Part shown: positions 1 to 11,680 of the stretch, one piece after another | Numbering within the stretch: the stretch's first letter is position 1 | Layout: each line of letters starts with the position of its first letter | NCBI GenBank assembly: GCA_021186555.1 | Contig: JAJKFL010000012.1 | Span: forward strand, 3,218,719 to 3,282,718 | Direction of reading: 5' to 3' | Origin: Reticulitermes speratus | Lineage: Eukaryota > Arthropoda > Insecta > Blattodea > Rhinotermitidae | DNA: 64,000 nt | Notes under the pieces: generated by a model | Told to the model about the DNA's origin: nothing | Database searches by the model: none | The model's input: only the letters and a program-made list of their open reading frames with translations | Made by a program: the position numbers and the translations under genes

Positions 1-301
1 CTGCACCATAATCACAGCACGTACACATAACAATGCCAGCCCTATTCACTTATACTCCACCACTCAGTACAGCAACCCAGCACTTCACACTGCACCATAA
101 TCACAGCACATACACATAACAATGCCAGCCCTATACACTTATACTCCACCACTCAGTACAGCAACCCAGCACTTCACACTGCAACCATAATCACAGCATG
201 TACACATAACAATGCCAGCCCTATTCACTTATACTCCACCACTCAGTACAGCAACCCAGCACTTCACACTGCACCATAATCACAGCACGTACACATAACA
301 C
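1..301. repeat. 89-bp tandem repeat cut by the window edge
   Basis: Copies begin at 1, 90, 179 and 269, giving a period of 89 bp (90 in one copy because of an extra A). The last copy is partial and the array stops near 301. Copies are almost identical, so it is a young minisatellite whose left part lies outside the window. No coding role is apparent. Confidence 0.93.
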
Positions 302-3300
302 ATATATCACAAACACTTTGTGCAGTACTGTTTTATTTTAATATTACAGCAATTTATCAGACAGATCCACACAACAATAAACTGCAGTACAGGCTTACAT
401 GTTTGCAAGGACAACCACAGCATCCTCATATACCACAGTTCTGATGTATGTTATTTTGGGACATTAATGGAAGAGATGTGCCTACATTGTTTAATCGCAT
501 TTTATCATAACCAGTTTTTATACAATTTACCAATACACTGACTTATACAAGGATATCACATGAATTGAAAACTTTAAGGCGGGGGAAATCCTCCTGATGA
601 TGATCTTTAGCGTGTCGAAACACAGACAGGTACACTGTTAAATCAATGTATTTTGTGTTCTGATGGTATTAGTGTAAGTTCATAATACAATGGTACAAAA
701 CCAAATATAAAAACAGAATGTGGTGTTCTTACCAACAAGTGCTGACCTCCAAATACAGTCTCAGTGCTCATTTACAAATGGGACTAATAATTACCTTTAA
801 CTGCCAACAATGAACACACTACTGAAACCGTGAATGGCAATGAAATGCTCAAAAATATTTCACTGTGTACATTTTTAATATCAAACCATTTACCTCACCA
901 TCCCTATACATCAGCCACAAGTATCTGCATATCTGCACATCACCAAAATCCACACTTAACGATTCCTTACACTAACTCCACAGAGCAGTCCTTCTTAGGA
1001 AGCTCAGCTAGTCAACACATTTCCTGCATTTTACACAAATGGCAGGCCCGATACAGTCCACAAAAGCCTAGTGTTCACTATTCTCTGCAAAACGGATCAA
1101 GTTCACATCCTCCCACTCAATCGTATTCATCTCAATTAAAGTTAAAATAAAATGAAAAGGGGTTGCATCAAACTGTCGTAGTACTGCAGCCCGCTATCTG
1201 CTGCGCATTTCCATCTGTCAGGCTCACACACAGTTATACTGTGCAACAGGATTGAACAAATTTGTGTCATGATGTTGAAACTTGATGACTGAGCACAGTC
1301 ATTCACTACACATCACAATCATATTGCACGAACATTCAGTTTGGTGTAGACATCAGAGGACGGGGCGTGCAACACAGAAGGCAGCGACTGACATACTTGT
1401 GGGTTCAGTAACAATACTGCTTTGTGGAAACAATACCAAGAAAAGAATGGTTCATAGAGAGATAAGCACCTGAGAATGGACAATGGAATTGTAGACAGAA
1501 TTGTCTCAGTCTTACATAAATCTCATACTAAGCTCTAATACAGAAGCCATCTGTCTGATCAGTTACACAGTGTAACAAGACATCACATTCTCATATTGGT
1601 CCTACTTCAAATGATGGGACAGTGAAACAAATTTCATTGTGTTCCCCAGTGAGTATGACACTCACGTGCCCTGTGAAATGAATTACTGGGGAACAACTGA
1701 TCCAGAAGATCATAATATGACAGTCACGGACTACCAACTGACAAAGCAACATCACCGACAACTTGAATCTTCATCAACAGCATTACAAGAACCTCAAATC
1801 TCATTAATGGTGTCCTGGTCAAGATTCAAACTGTGTGGTACAATCTGAACCAACACACTCATCATTTTAATCCATCCTCATTGTCAGAGTAAGTTCCATA
1901 TTAATGTCCCATCTATCTATGTCCACATCCTAGCATTTCCCACAGTTCACTGCACACATGTCTGTCTATATCTTCTAGCAAGTGCCATTAGATGCAAAGG
2001 GAGTCCCAGGAGCACTTGAACTGCAGCTGCAGACTTCATATTCATAGCTCCAATTTGCCAAATACCTCTTGGCCACCAGTCAGATCATGGGCCACAGAGC
2101 AATAATATTTGGCTCAAAGTGACTCCCGTATAACAAATCACAGTTACATTACTTCACCTGCATCCAAGTTTTCAAAGTACATCCAAGTGCCAGACAGAAA
2201 AAAAATGACAGAGGGCAAAATTCGAATGTTGTATTCCATGCTGCAAAAGACCAGGTAAATTTCCATCCGTTCCTCTCAATTCAAATGGTTTAAACCATTA
2301 CACGCCCATCTGATTTTTGATTAATCCTTCTGGCCAGGATCCAGTCATCACTATTTTGTGCTACTATAGGTCCACATTCAACTGTTCCTGTCCTCCAGGT
2401 TTGTCTCAGTAAATATGAAATTAACTAAATCTGTTTGGGTTCCTTCACCAGAAACGTGTGCCCTTTCTTCAAGCAGCATTGCAGGTGTGTGAGACAAGTT
2501 CAGTTTACCAATGCCTTCTGCATTAGAAACTCTTCACAAAATCACAACACACTGTGCATGTCTGCTCTTGCAGCAACTTGATGCATCCTACATCAGTCTC
2601 TTGCACGAGGCTATCCACATATGCCACTGCGCCACTCATCAGTCAGCCTGCCAACTCAGTGCAGTACTGCAACACATTCCACCTCACATCCATAAAGTCA
2701 GGGCCACAGACTGCTTGCAGGTGCCACTGTGTCCCATGTCCAAAGGAACCTGATCATTGCACAGATCTCTTCATTACGTCACATTCTGGGACAAATTACT
2801 ACTTCAGATGATACCGCCCCTACCTTCTTGCCTGTCATCCACCCTTTACATTGCACATAATCTGGGCATCACACTCAAATGAATATGGTCACTTTCACAT
2901 TGTATATAAATATCCTCTTCCATATGCAATGATATTTCACTTATTGAATGATGCAAAAATGATTCTTGTTCACTTGCAAGCTACATCAATGACACTATTT
3001 CACTCACATCTCAAAGTTACCAACAAGCTGCTGTCTCTAAACAAACCGTAAGTAACAGCAGAATATAGCAATCTGCAGTCTGAAATTCTTGATCAACCGC
3101 TCTGTGACACAACATCTGAGACAGACTGATCAATAAGCACACCTGTAATTGGTAAAGTCAGGTTACACTGTCAGTCCTGGAGAATATGAAATAATGTGTC
3201 TGACGGAGTAAAAATATGTCATTCTAAGGATCATAGAGCAAACCATCTGCAGATGGGCAGTCTCTTTCTATGTAGTCCCTTAAACTAAATTCCCTTTCAT

Positions 3301-3379
3301 GCTACCAACTACTGGAAACACTAAACTAATCCTCTAAAGCCCAGTGGTATTATGTACCACCTTCTGTAACATTTAACAT
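302..3379. other. Gene-poor stretch, nothing assigned
   Basis: Only short open frames (up to about 106 codons) are present, with no recognisable protein motif. One weak hairpin-like motif at 592-621 (CTGATGA followed 18 bases later by GAAAC) recalls the ribozyme-like repeats seen later in the window, but its stem II is poor. Confidence 0.5.
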
Positions 3380-3716
3380 CTACACATTTTGCACAGTTCT
3401 CACAGTGATTATGTATATGGGGACAGGAGAGGTGCACACAAAGTTTTGGTGGGGAGACCTGAGGGAAGGAGACCACTTGGAAGACCTTGGTATAGATGGG
3501 AGGATAATATCAAAATGGATCTTCAAAAAGTTGGATGGGGAGGCATGACTGGATTGCTCTGGCTCAGAACAGGAACATGTGGCGGGTGCTTGTGAATGCG
3601 GTAATGAACCTTCAGGTTCCATAAAATGCAAGGAATTCCTTGACTAGCTGAGGACCTGTTAGCTTCTCAGGAAGGACTCTGCGCCATGGAATTAGTTACT
3701 TAGTTAGCAGTGACTG
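3380..3716 (+). mobile_element. 3' end of a non-LTR retrotransposon (family R), degraded
   Basis: The + strand keeps the peptide pieces [18 protein letters not shown] and [12 protein letters not shown], closely matching the better copy at 39.5 kb. This is followed by a short 3' UTR containing 'tgactagctgaggacctgttagc' in pieces and a TTAG-rich tail near 3690-3708. Such C-terminal peptides are common in arthropod proteins predicted from non-LTR elements. I infer a 5'-truncated, dead insertion. The mariner relic abuts its tail. Confidence 0.7.
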
Positions 3717-3847
3717 TGGGGGTGAGTCAGAAAGTATCCACCATGTATGTTTTAGAATTAATCCAACAGCAATAGAAAATGTGTACAAGAATCAATTTTC
3801 CACATAGTCCCCCTACTTTCCAATATACTTAGTCCAATGGTACACAA

Positions 3848-4105
3848 GCCTCTGTATGCCCTGAGAGAAAGAAAGCTTTTGGCTGACTGGCAAGCCTCAC
3901 ATGAGCTTATTTCTTCACTTCTTTGTCACTGGCAAATTGATGGCCTATTTAAAGCATCTCTCAGTGAATCCAAGTGGTGAGAGCCCAAAGGGCCTTCATC
4001 ACGGCTGCAGGGAGGGCGTTGCAGTACCTCAGAGTGCAGTTGACAGAGGGTTTCAACAGTGTGGACAGCAACATGTGTTACGGCATTGTTATGCAACAAT
4101 CTCAA
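3848..4105. repeat. Direct duplication, copy 1 (mariner C-terminal part)
   Basis: This roughly 257-bp segment recurs in the same orientation at 4703-4959 with only scattered differences (for example a missing base in the second copy near 4881). Both encode, on the minus strand, the C-terminal third of the same mariner transposase. The copies are 855 bp apart. Confidence 0.88.
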
Positions 4106-4130
4106 GGTGCTAATTCATTTCTCTGCGTGG

Positions 4131-4572
4131 AATTATTCCTAATCCCATTCTTATTCTTTGATTCCTGGTCCTGTCTCTTTCAGTTTTCCTTAAATCTCTC
4201 ATTCCAGTGGCTTTCAGTTGACTATTATGTTTGGAGAACAAAGGCCACGCTTCACACCCATAGCAACGTAACCAGTCACAAATCCCGTTGACAGTATGGG
4301 GCCTGGCATTACTGTGCCATGCAGCACCAATGAAAGTGTTTTACAAGTGGCCTGCCACAGTACCACAATAAAGCTCAGCAGTTACAGTGTCACCACGAGC
4401 AAATCCACATCTGTATGGTTACAAAAGACAGTTGCTCCAACTTCCTCACTACGACATTGCTCTGAATTCCTTTTCTGTGGGAGATGATGGCTGATTCCAC
4501 ATCAGGGATGTTATATTGGTTTTGAATGTCATGTAATGAACAGATGTTTCATCCCCTGTAACAATGTACTGC
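4131..4572 (-). mobile_element. Second mariner-family transposase fragment
   Basis: The minus strand reads VTGDETSVHYMTF near 4560, followed by RGDTVTAELYCGT and, near 4320, SNARPHT. These are the first and second catalytic-Asp regions of mariner transposases; the second Asp appears mutated (NARPHT preceded by S instead of D). It is interrupted by several stops. The sequence differs from the equivalent region of the flanking mariner, so it belongs to another subfamily, and it lies exactly between the two direct-duplication copies. Confidence 0.7.
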
Positions 4573-4702
4573 AGAAACTGCTCCTACATGATTGGCATTA
4601 TGTGTGAAATGCATGAGAGGAAGTCCCATATGACAAGCTTTGTGATCATCTGTGACATTCTAGACGCCCAGCCCGCACATATTTTCTGTATTCCAGCCTG
4701 TA

Positions 4703-4959
4703 TAAAAGCCTCTGTATGCCCTGAGAGAAAGAAAGTTTTTTGGCTGACCGCCACACCTCACAGAGCTTATTTCTTCACTTCTTTGTCACTGGCAAATTGA
4801 TGGCCTATTTAAAGCATCTCTCAGTGAATCCAAGTGGTGAGAGTCCAAAGGGCCTTCATCACGGCTGTAGGGAGGGCGTTCAGTACCTCAAAGTGCAGCT
4901 GCCACAGGGTTTCAACAGTGTGGACAGCAACACATGTTAAAGCATTGTTATGCAACAAT
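4703..4959. repeat. Direct duplication, copy 2 (mariner C-terminal part)
   Basis: Partner of 3848-4105. This copy is contiguous with the upstream (higher-coordinate) transposase region on the minus strand, so it is probably the original; the lower-coordinate copy carries the terminal repeat. Confidence 0.88.
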
Positions 4960-5706
4960 AAGACACACTTTTGACAGTAGTCCTCAGCACCTGCTTTGAG
5001 CTGCTGGCCTCAGCTTGTCACACATCTCACAATAATAAAAGCACTATTTACTGCTGTGCCCCTGTCTTGATCATGTTCTGCTATTGGCCCTTGTGAATCC
5101 CAAGCAAACAGTCAGCATCACTATGCTTGCTGTTGGTTACATTCTGTACTCTCTTTTGATCGGTGACTGCGGTTGTTTCCATTCCATACTCTGGTGTTTA
5201 ATCTCTGGACTGTGGTAGTGGATCCATGTATCGTCCACAGTGATGATGGTCTCAAACAATCATAACCTTCATTTTCACAGCAATTCAGAGGGTGCTGGCA
5301 GATATCAAAGCATTGAACTTGTGCTCTTCTGTAACCTACTTGAAAACCATCGTGCACAGTCTTTATAAAAGCCTGGTCTGTTCTGATGATTTCATGCATG
5401 GACCCATGATGAGTCCGTGATGGCCACTTCATCAATAGTCACCCTTCTGTTATTCAGAATTAAGGCACAGACTCCGTAGTGATGTGTAAGGTACGCCTTC
5501 AGCCCACAAAAATTCATCTGTACACTGCTCTTCTTTGGAGCATACAACAAAGCGGCACAATTAACACCACCACAACAAAACACATGATCGTTCAATGTTG
5601 ACCCACAATATGGTGATTAAGTATGTATATACTTGCATGCAAGGAGAAGCACTGCCAACAAAATAGGAACGTAAACAACACATTGCAGATACTTTGACTC
5701 ACCCAG

Positions 5707-8700
5707 GTTTTTACTTGAACAGCACTGACTGGCCTCTGTAATACACACTGAGTTTGTTTTCTGTGAGACAGGAACCACATATTTACATATAATTTAGAGA
5801 AATTTTAATCAGTCTTCCAAGGGTTAAGGCACATACACACAACTGCTGGTTCCTTTTGAGTAACTTAATAATGCATGACCCACGTAGAAGTGATTCCTTC
5901 ACGTTACGAAAACAAAGAATATCTAGAATGTTTGCAGTTTCATAAATACCTTTAACAGAATGTCAAATTCAGCCATTAATTTAAAAACACTAGCACACCA
6001 CGATACACATTCTTGGCTAATGAAACTTCTACATTATATACCCACTTCCTTCAAGGCCTAATAGAGTACATTACCAATATCCTTACACCAAAACAAAAAT
6101 GCACTTATATTCCTGCGTTTTCTTCCTAGCACTGAAACTCACCTACTGTCCTATCCAGTAACTACTTGTGGCTCTTTCCTCAAGCACAAACTATAGACAG
6201 TAGTCACCTCAATCTGTATTACAGTTAGGAATGTGTGGACTATCCACATCACTCCTGTACAAGATGCTACACCTTTCCAACCAAAATTAAGATGTCTGTT
6301 TGGATCAATCAAAGAGGACATGAATAGTAAGTAAGAACACCACATACTAAAATTTTAAAATGTGTCACCTTGAGCTGATCCTCTTCCTCGACTGCACTGC
6401 TGTTCTTCCACCGACTCTTCCTCTTACCTTTTGGTGTGTCAACAAATTTCATTTCCCATTACACATGTAGTGAAAAATGGACCTCTTCATGTCAGAGTAC
6501 TATTATACAGTAATCCTACTATTTATTAAAAGAACTGTTGGAAGTTTACTTAACTAAAGACTTACCAGTAGCAACACTCATCTGTCTTTATATTTACAGC
6601 ATTTTTTTCTACTGTTAGAGCCATCAGACCTGGACTCAAATTGTCACTCCTCCAACAGTTCTACAAATGTTAAAAATCAGCAAATAAAAAGAGTAACAGA
6701 GACCTTCGGTTTGACACTGCAAAGGAAGACCACAATAGCATATGTGAACACTGGGTAACAGTTCTGCTACATTCACTCCATATGTTTTAATCACATCAAA
6801 CACTGTAAGACTTACAGCAAGTACACTGACATAAGACGTATTTTATTCTCTACAACTTCTGTTTCAGACACTGTTGCTCTGAAACACACACAGGTTTCCA
6901 GCTAAGTGTCCATTACTGACCCATTTTAACAAAACCTAAAAGTTTTATTAAAAACCCTCAATACTGAATTTCATGAAAATCTGTTTTAGCAGTTTTCACG
7001 TCATTTCATGCAGTGTAATGTTATTTGGAATAACCTACAGTAATGACTGCACAAGGCAGAACAATTAAGTTCCAAAATGCCCCATAAAAGCTGTATTCAA
7101 GTATTCATACAACAGTTCCTGTAACTTTTCCAGTGTTTTCCACAGTTCAAAACACTGCCAGAACCTCTTGTTTGACCCTGCGCAAAGACACTGATGTTGC
7201 TGATGTTGTCCACTGCTGGTTTCATGTTTCATTTCTGTATCACATTTAAAACAACGATTCATCACTCATGAAAACTCTAGACAAAACGTCACTTCTTTCC
7301 GTCAAACAATGAGAGACAGGAACTAATATCAAGCTGCCACTGTTTCTGGTCATCAGACAAAATCTGTGGCACCATTACTGCTGAAACCTTCCTCATTCCC
7401 AAATTCTCAGCCAAAATCTTCCTCAAAATTTCTCTGTCTACATTTCGTTCCTCTGTGCTCATTTGTACAATTAATCGTCTGTCAGCACCAACCAACTTCC
7501 ACTATTTCCACATTCTCAGCCATCCAGTTCTTTTGTCATCTTTTATGTCTTCGCCAACCGCTTTAAACCTTCTATATCAAAAACACCCCAACTTTTTCAC
7601 ATCACCATAAGCCTCTGTTTTCACCTGCAGTTCTGCTCACACTTTTGCCTAAATTTGCACAAAACTTGATGTTAATGCATGCTCGTATCATGTATCATAC
7701 ACACTAGTATAAACACTACCACTGCCTTACTAATGCTTATTTGCTTCACCAACTGCAAGATGCAACCAGACACATCACAACACATCACTGCCTAGTTCCT
7801 GTTCACTTGCTACACCAAGTGACATCTGTGTGGGCATTCTGGCAAATTGTCGTACCATGTAAATAAATTCACTGCTACTCTAATTGACTTCTATGCTGTT
7901 ATATAAATCTCAAAATAATACCATAACTAAGTTCTTTTATTTTTTGTCAATTTTTAGTTGTGGTTATTTCCTGACTCCTCTACCATGTGTTCAAATTTAC
8001 AAACCTGCATTATTAATGGCCTCACTCACACCAGCTACAATGGGTGCACAATGCGGGGCAGGGGGACTGTTAAACAAAATGTGAAACTCAAATCATATGC
8101 TGAACAGATGTCAAGAAAAGTAATTACAGTGAGATGATACAATTGACAGTTCATGTCACAAGGCTTCATACAGAGCACAGAACAGTTCAAACACAATTCT
8201 GGAATACGGGGAGAATATTGAGAAGTGTTTTGCTCAATGTGATCAATTTTGCAAATAACAAAAAACATGAAATGACCCCGATTACATGAAGAACTAGATA
8301 TTTTGTTCAAAACAGCCACATACAAAAATGCTGTTGTCAGAGGGACAGTGCCATAAGATTGGCTGTGGCATTGGAAGGTGCAGACAATTTCACATATTCC
8401 AGTACTTGGATCATTGACTGACTGACTGACAGAAGGAAGCAGATTGTCACTCCTGCAGCAGTAAAAGGCATAAAAATTACTGAAATCAGTTGGTAATGAC
8501 TCCAAGGGCATTCAAAATGCAGATAAAAGCAGACATTTTTGTATGCTTCTTTCCAATCAGATATATGACTGTCAAACCTGATCATTACTATGTTCAAAAA
8601 ATTCCATGAAAATGATCAACAATATTCTTTTGAAAAATAGTGAAATATCAAATTTCATGTAAATCTGTCCAGAGGGAGCTGAGTGTTCCATGTGGACAGG

Positions 8701-8936
8701 CAGACAGACATGACAAAGCTAACAGTCACTTCTGCAATTTCGCGAAATGCGCCTAGAAATTAAGTTCATTAACACAATGCTTAAGTAATTTTAAGCAATC
8801 ACTGTGTGTGTGTGTGTGTCCTTTTGTGCACCCATCAGCTTTGTTGTGTGTTGCAAAAAACTAGTCAAAAACCAATGAACACAGATCATGCAGATTCTCA
8901 CATCGCAGCAGCATAAAATCATGCAACCACACATTT
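5707..8936. other. Gene-poor stretch, nothing assigned
   Basis: There are no convincing coding exons, RNA genes or repeats beyond a short (GT)n at about 8803-8819. Open frames are short on both strands (longest about 158 codons at 8035-8511, minus) and show no recognisable motif. Confidence 0.5.
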
Positions 8937-9138
8937 ATGCAGACCAGAAACAATATGACACATCATGCAGACCAGCAAGCATATCTACACACATGCAGAC
9001 CAGCAAGCATATCTACACACATGCAGACCAGCAAGCATATCTACACACATGCAGACCAGCAAGCATATCTACACACATGCAGACCAGCAAGCATATCTAC
9101 ACACATGCAGACCAGCAAGCATATCTACACACATGCAG
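8937..9138. repeat. 28-bp tandem repeat
   Basis: Near-perfect copies begin at 8965, 8993, 9021, 9049, 9077 and 9105 (each starts ATGCAGACCAGCAAGC), with a partial copy at 9133. The 28 bp before 8965 (8937-8964) form a diverged copy sharing ATGCAGACCAG, probably the ancestral unit. Three overlapping frames read through it only because of the repeat. Confidence 0.95.
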
Positions 9139-9263
9139 AGCTGTAATTCACGAAGTCTTCATCAGAGTGAAAAATGTTACAAATACAATCTATACAGAAA
9201 ATGAATCACACCTTTTGTCCAATATACTTGTTCTGTGAGTCTTACAGTTTTTGACATAATTAA

Positions 9264-9499
9264 CCTTTAAACGACTGGGCTATTTCAATTTTAGCGCACT
9301 GTTTCTAAAAAAACATATACTTGAACAGAAAAAGATAAAATTATGAAATAAATGACATTTTGTGAAAATAAAACAGAGATTATGCAGCATGTCTTAAAAA
9401 TGCAGTAAATTTCCTTGTTGCCTAAATATACAAAATGAGTTTCTATGGGTGTTTTCTTTTAAAGTGCGTTTGCATATGCAAACGTAGGTTATTTAAGGG
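9264..9499. mobile_element. Short TTAA-flanked MITE, piggyBac-like
   Basis: The 236-bp segment is bounded by TTAA on both sides (9260-9263 and 9500-9503). Its ends are imperfect inverted repeats: CCTTTAAACGAC on the left, and CCCTTAAATAAC reading in from the right. TTAA target duplication with CCYTTWAA-type ends is characteristic of piggyBac elements. It is too short to code for anything and is a non-autonomous copy. Confidence 0.65.
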
Positions 9500-10797
9500 T
9501 TAAATACAAGGTAGTGAACATGCAACCTGCTAAGTTTGGAGCTCACTCTAATACCTTCACAAATTTGTCAAATATTCTGATCAAAATGATTAAACCCGTC
9601 ATTTTAAAATAATCAGAGACAGTTACAGTGCTGGTTTGTTTTCACTAGTAACCAAGAGGTTTTGATGTCAGTCCTGCAAGTCTGCTAGTATTCAGCCTTT
9701 TCATCAGCAGATGGCAGCTGTATGTTCTGTAACAGCTAACATACATAATGAACGAACAGCAAGCATCAGACTTCCGTATACAAGTATTCAATGTAAGCTG
9801 AAAATCAAACGTTCACAGATACAAAGTTGGATGCCAGACACATGAGGCATGTGCAATTATTTGACATATAAGGTGTGAGCCAAAAGTTTCTGGACTGGGG
9901 TGGAACGATTTTAGGCCTACCTTAGTTACAGGTCATTACTGTACACTTTGGAGTTTATACACCAGGCCCAGCACCTCTGCCGTTTCTGTAACCATGTGCT
10001 GTCCAGCACCGCGTGTGATGGAGCTTGAATCTCTGCAACATTCTCACTGAATCATCCCCTTCAACCTCAATCATCTTATGAGATATGCTGGTCTCTAAAC
10101 TGTACTGGAAAATGGTCTAGCATGCCACATGCTGGTCTCTGTGTGTTTACTCTGTAGCAATTTAAATGTCCACGCTAAACCAGAAACATTCAGGCTGTCA
10201 AGAGATATGACTGACATTTAAATCCATCTCCTAAAGGTTGACTGTATTTTCATCTTTGGAAACAGGATACCTTAGGAAGAAAATTTCTGTCCTTTTGGCC
10301 TTATCTTCCATGCCCTTGCATACAGAAAGCCACTTTTGTTTCTCTTCATCATTCAGCAGACAGTGCACAAATTTTGCCTCTGTGTGTACTATATGATAGG
10401 CCTAGAATGGTACAAACACCATTAATTGTCGTCGTCTGTCCTCATGGATCACTTGAGGCACCTTATCCACATTTTCATCAGACCGACTTCATGATGGGCA
10501 ACCTGAACCTTCAAAATCCTCAACTGCAGTTTGACCACTTCTGAAACACGAATACTATTTGAAGGTTTGTGTTCTACCTGTGGCATCATCATGAAAGGCT
10601 ATTTAATGCATTTTGTCTCAGAAGCTAGTTTCTGAAGGTTAAAGAAAAACTTCATGCAAGTTCCCTGTGCCTTACGGTCTCCCATTTCACTGGGTTGCAA
10701 TGATCAGAGACTGCACTCAACACAAACACACTTAAGCGTTAGTTGCACAAAATGCAACATTCTGTTACAGTGATACCACCACCCTAATTCACAATAA

Positions 10798-11037
10798 GCC
10801 GATCCCGGTGGCCGTGCAGTTTAAGGCATAGGCCTGCATATGCTCAATTGCTGGGATCACAAGTTTGAATCCCAGTGAGAGCATGGATGTTCATCTCTTG
10901 TGTTTGTTGTGTAGGTAGCAGCCTTTGCGTTTAGCTGATCACTCGTTCAGAGGAGTCCTACGGGTGAGTGTGCCTGTGTGTGATCTAAAAACCTCAACAA
11001 ATCAGGACTCGGGCCTGGCACATCTCCGAGGATTGGG
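10798..11037 (+). mobile_element. SINE-1 (tRNA-Leu-like head), old copy
   Basis: It begins GCCGATCCCGGTGGCCGTGC and keeps box-B-like AGTTTGAATCCC near 10861-10874. The body matches the younger copies at 29.5, 44.2 and 49.4 kb, including 'cactcgttcagaggagtcc'. Divergence is much higher than in those copies and no clear target duplication is seen. Confidence 0.75.
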
Positions 11038-11645
11038 CTCTTGGTGTCATCAATAAATTTAACTTGACAGCACCTAGCAGGGCATGACTGCATCATATCC
11101 AGTTGTGCTCTTGTGTCACAATAAATTAACTTGACAGCACCTAGCAGGCATGACTGCATCATATCCAGTTGGGCTCTGTGTCACAATAAATTAACTTGAC
11201 AGCACCTAGCAGGGCATGACTGCATCATATCCAGTTGGCTCTTGTGTCACAATAAATTAACCCTTGACAGGGCACTTTATGCCTAAGGCATGACTGCACA
11301 TAATCCATGGGCTCTTGTGTCACAATAAATTAACTTGACAGCACCTAGCAGGCATGACTGCATCATATCCAGTTGTGCTCTTGTGTCACACATAAATTAA
11401 CTTGACAGCACCTAGCAGGCATGACTGCATCATATCCAGTTGGTGCTCTTGTGTCACAATAAATTAACTTGACAGCACCTAGCAGGCATGACTGCATCAT
11501 ATCCAGTTGGCTCTTGTGTCACAATAAATTAACTTGACAGCACCTAGCAGGGCATGACATCATATCCAGTTGGGCTCTTGTGTCACAATAAATTAACTTG
11601 ACAGCACCTAGCAGGCATGACTGCATCATATCCAGTTGGTGCTCC
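11038..11645. repeat. 66-67-bp tandem repeat inside the transposon
   Basis: About nine copies of a unit starting AACTTGACAGCACCTAGCAG and containing TCATATCCAGTTG. Small indels vary the period between about 60 and 67 bp. The array runs from the SINE tail to within a few bases of the right terminal inverted repeat. Confidence 0.92.
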
Positions 11646-11680
11646 ACGCAGTCAGTCCAGAAACTTTGGGCTCACACCCC

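Larger units (their letters stand above)
3717..5706 (-). mobile_element. Mariner-like transposon relic with duplicated 3' part
   Basis: Terminal inverted repeats are visible: GGGTGAGTCAGAAAGTATCC at about 3719-3738, and its near complement at about 5684-5704 (GATACTTTGACTCACCC with one gap). Between them, on the minus strand, lie transposase fragments in order. These are RRVTIDEVA near 5440, then DDTWIHYHSPEIKHQSMEW near 5200 (first catalytic Asp region), then the 'HTVETLxQLHxEVL' segment near 4930, then the C-terminal tail near 4720. Stops and frameshifts are numerous, so it is inactive. The element is about 1990 bp, against about 1.3 kb for a normal mariner. The excess is explained by an 855-bp direct-duplication structure described separately. 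No intact transposase remains. Confidence 0.8.
9871..11680. mobile_element. 1.8-kb inverted-repeat transposon flanked by TA
   Basis: The left end GGTGTGAGCCAAAAGTTTCT (from 9872) and the complement of the right end near 11650-11679 match over about 25 bp with one substitution, continuing into CTGGACTG. A TA lies just outside each end, as for Tc1/mariner elements. No convincing transposase frame survives between the ends. The interior has been filled by a SINE (10798-11037) and a tandem array (11038-11645). Confidence 0.7.

Noticed and set aside
592-621. Hammerhead-like motif near the left edge
   Set aside because: CUGAUGA and GAAAC are present, but stem II and stem I are not supported by pairing.
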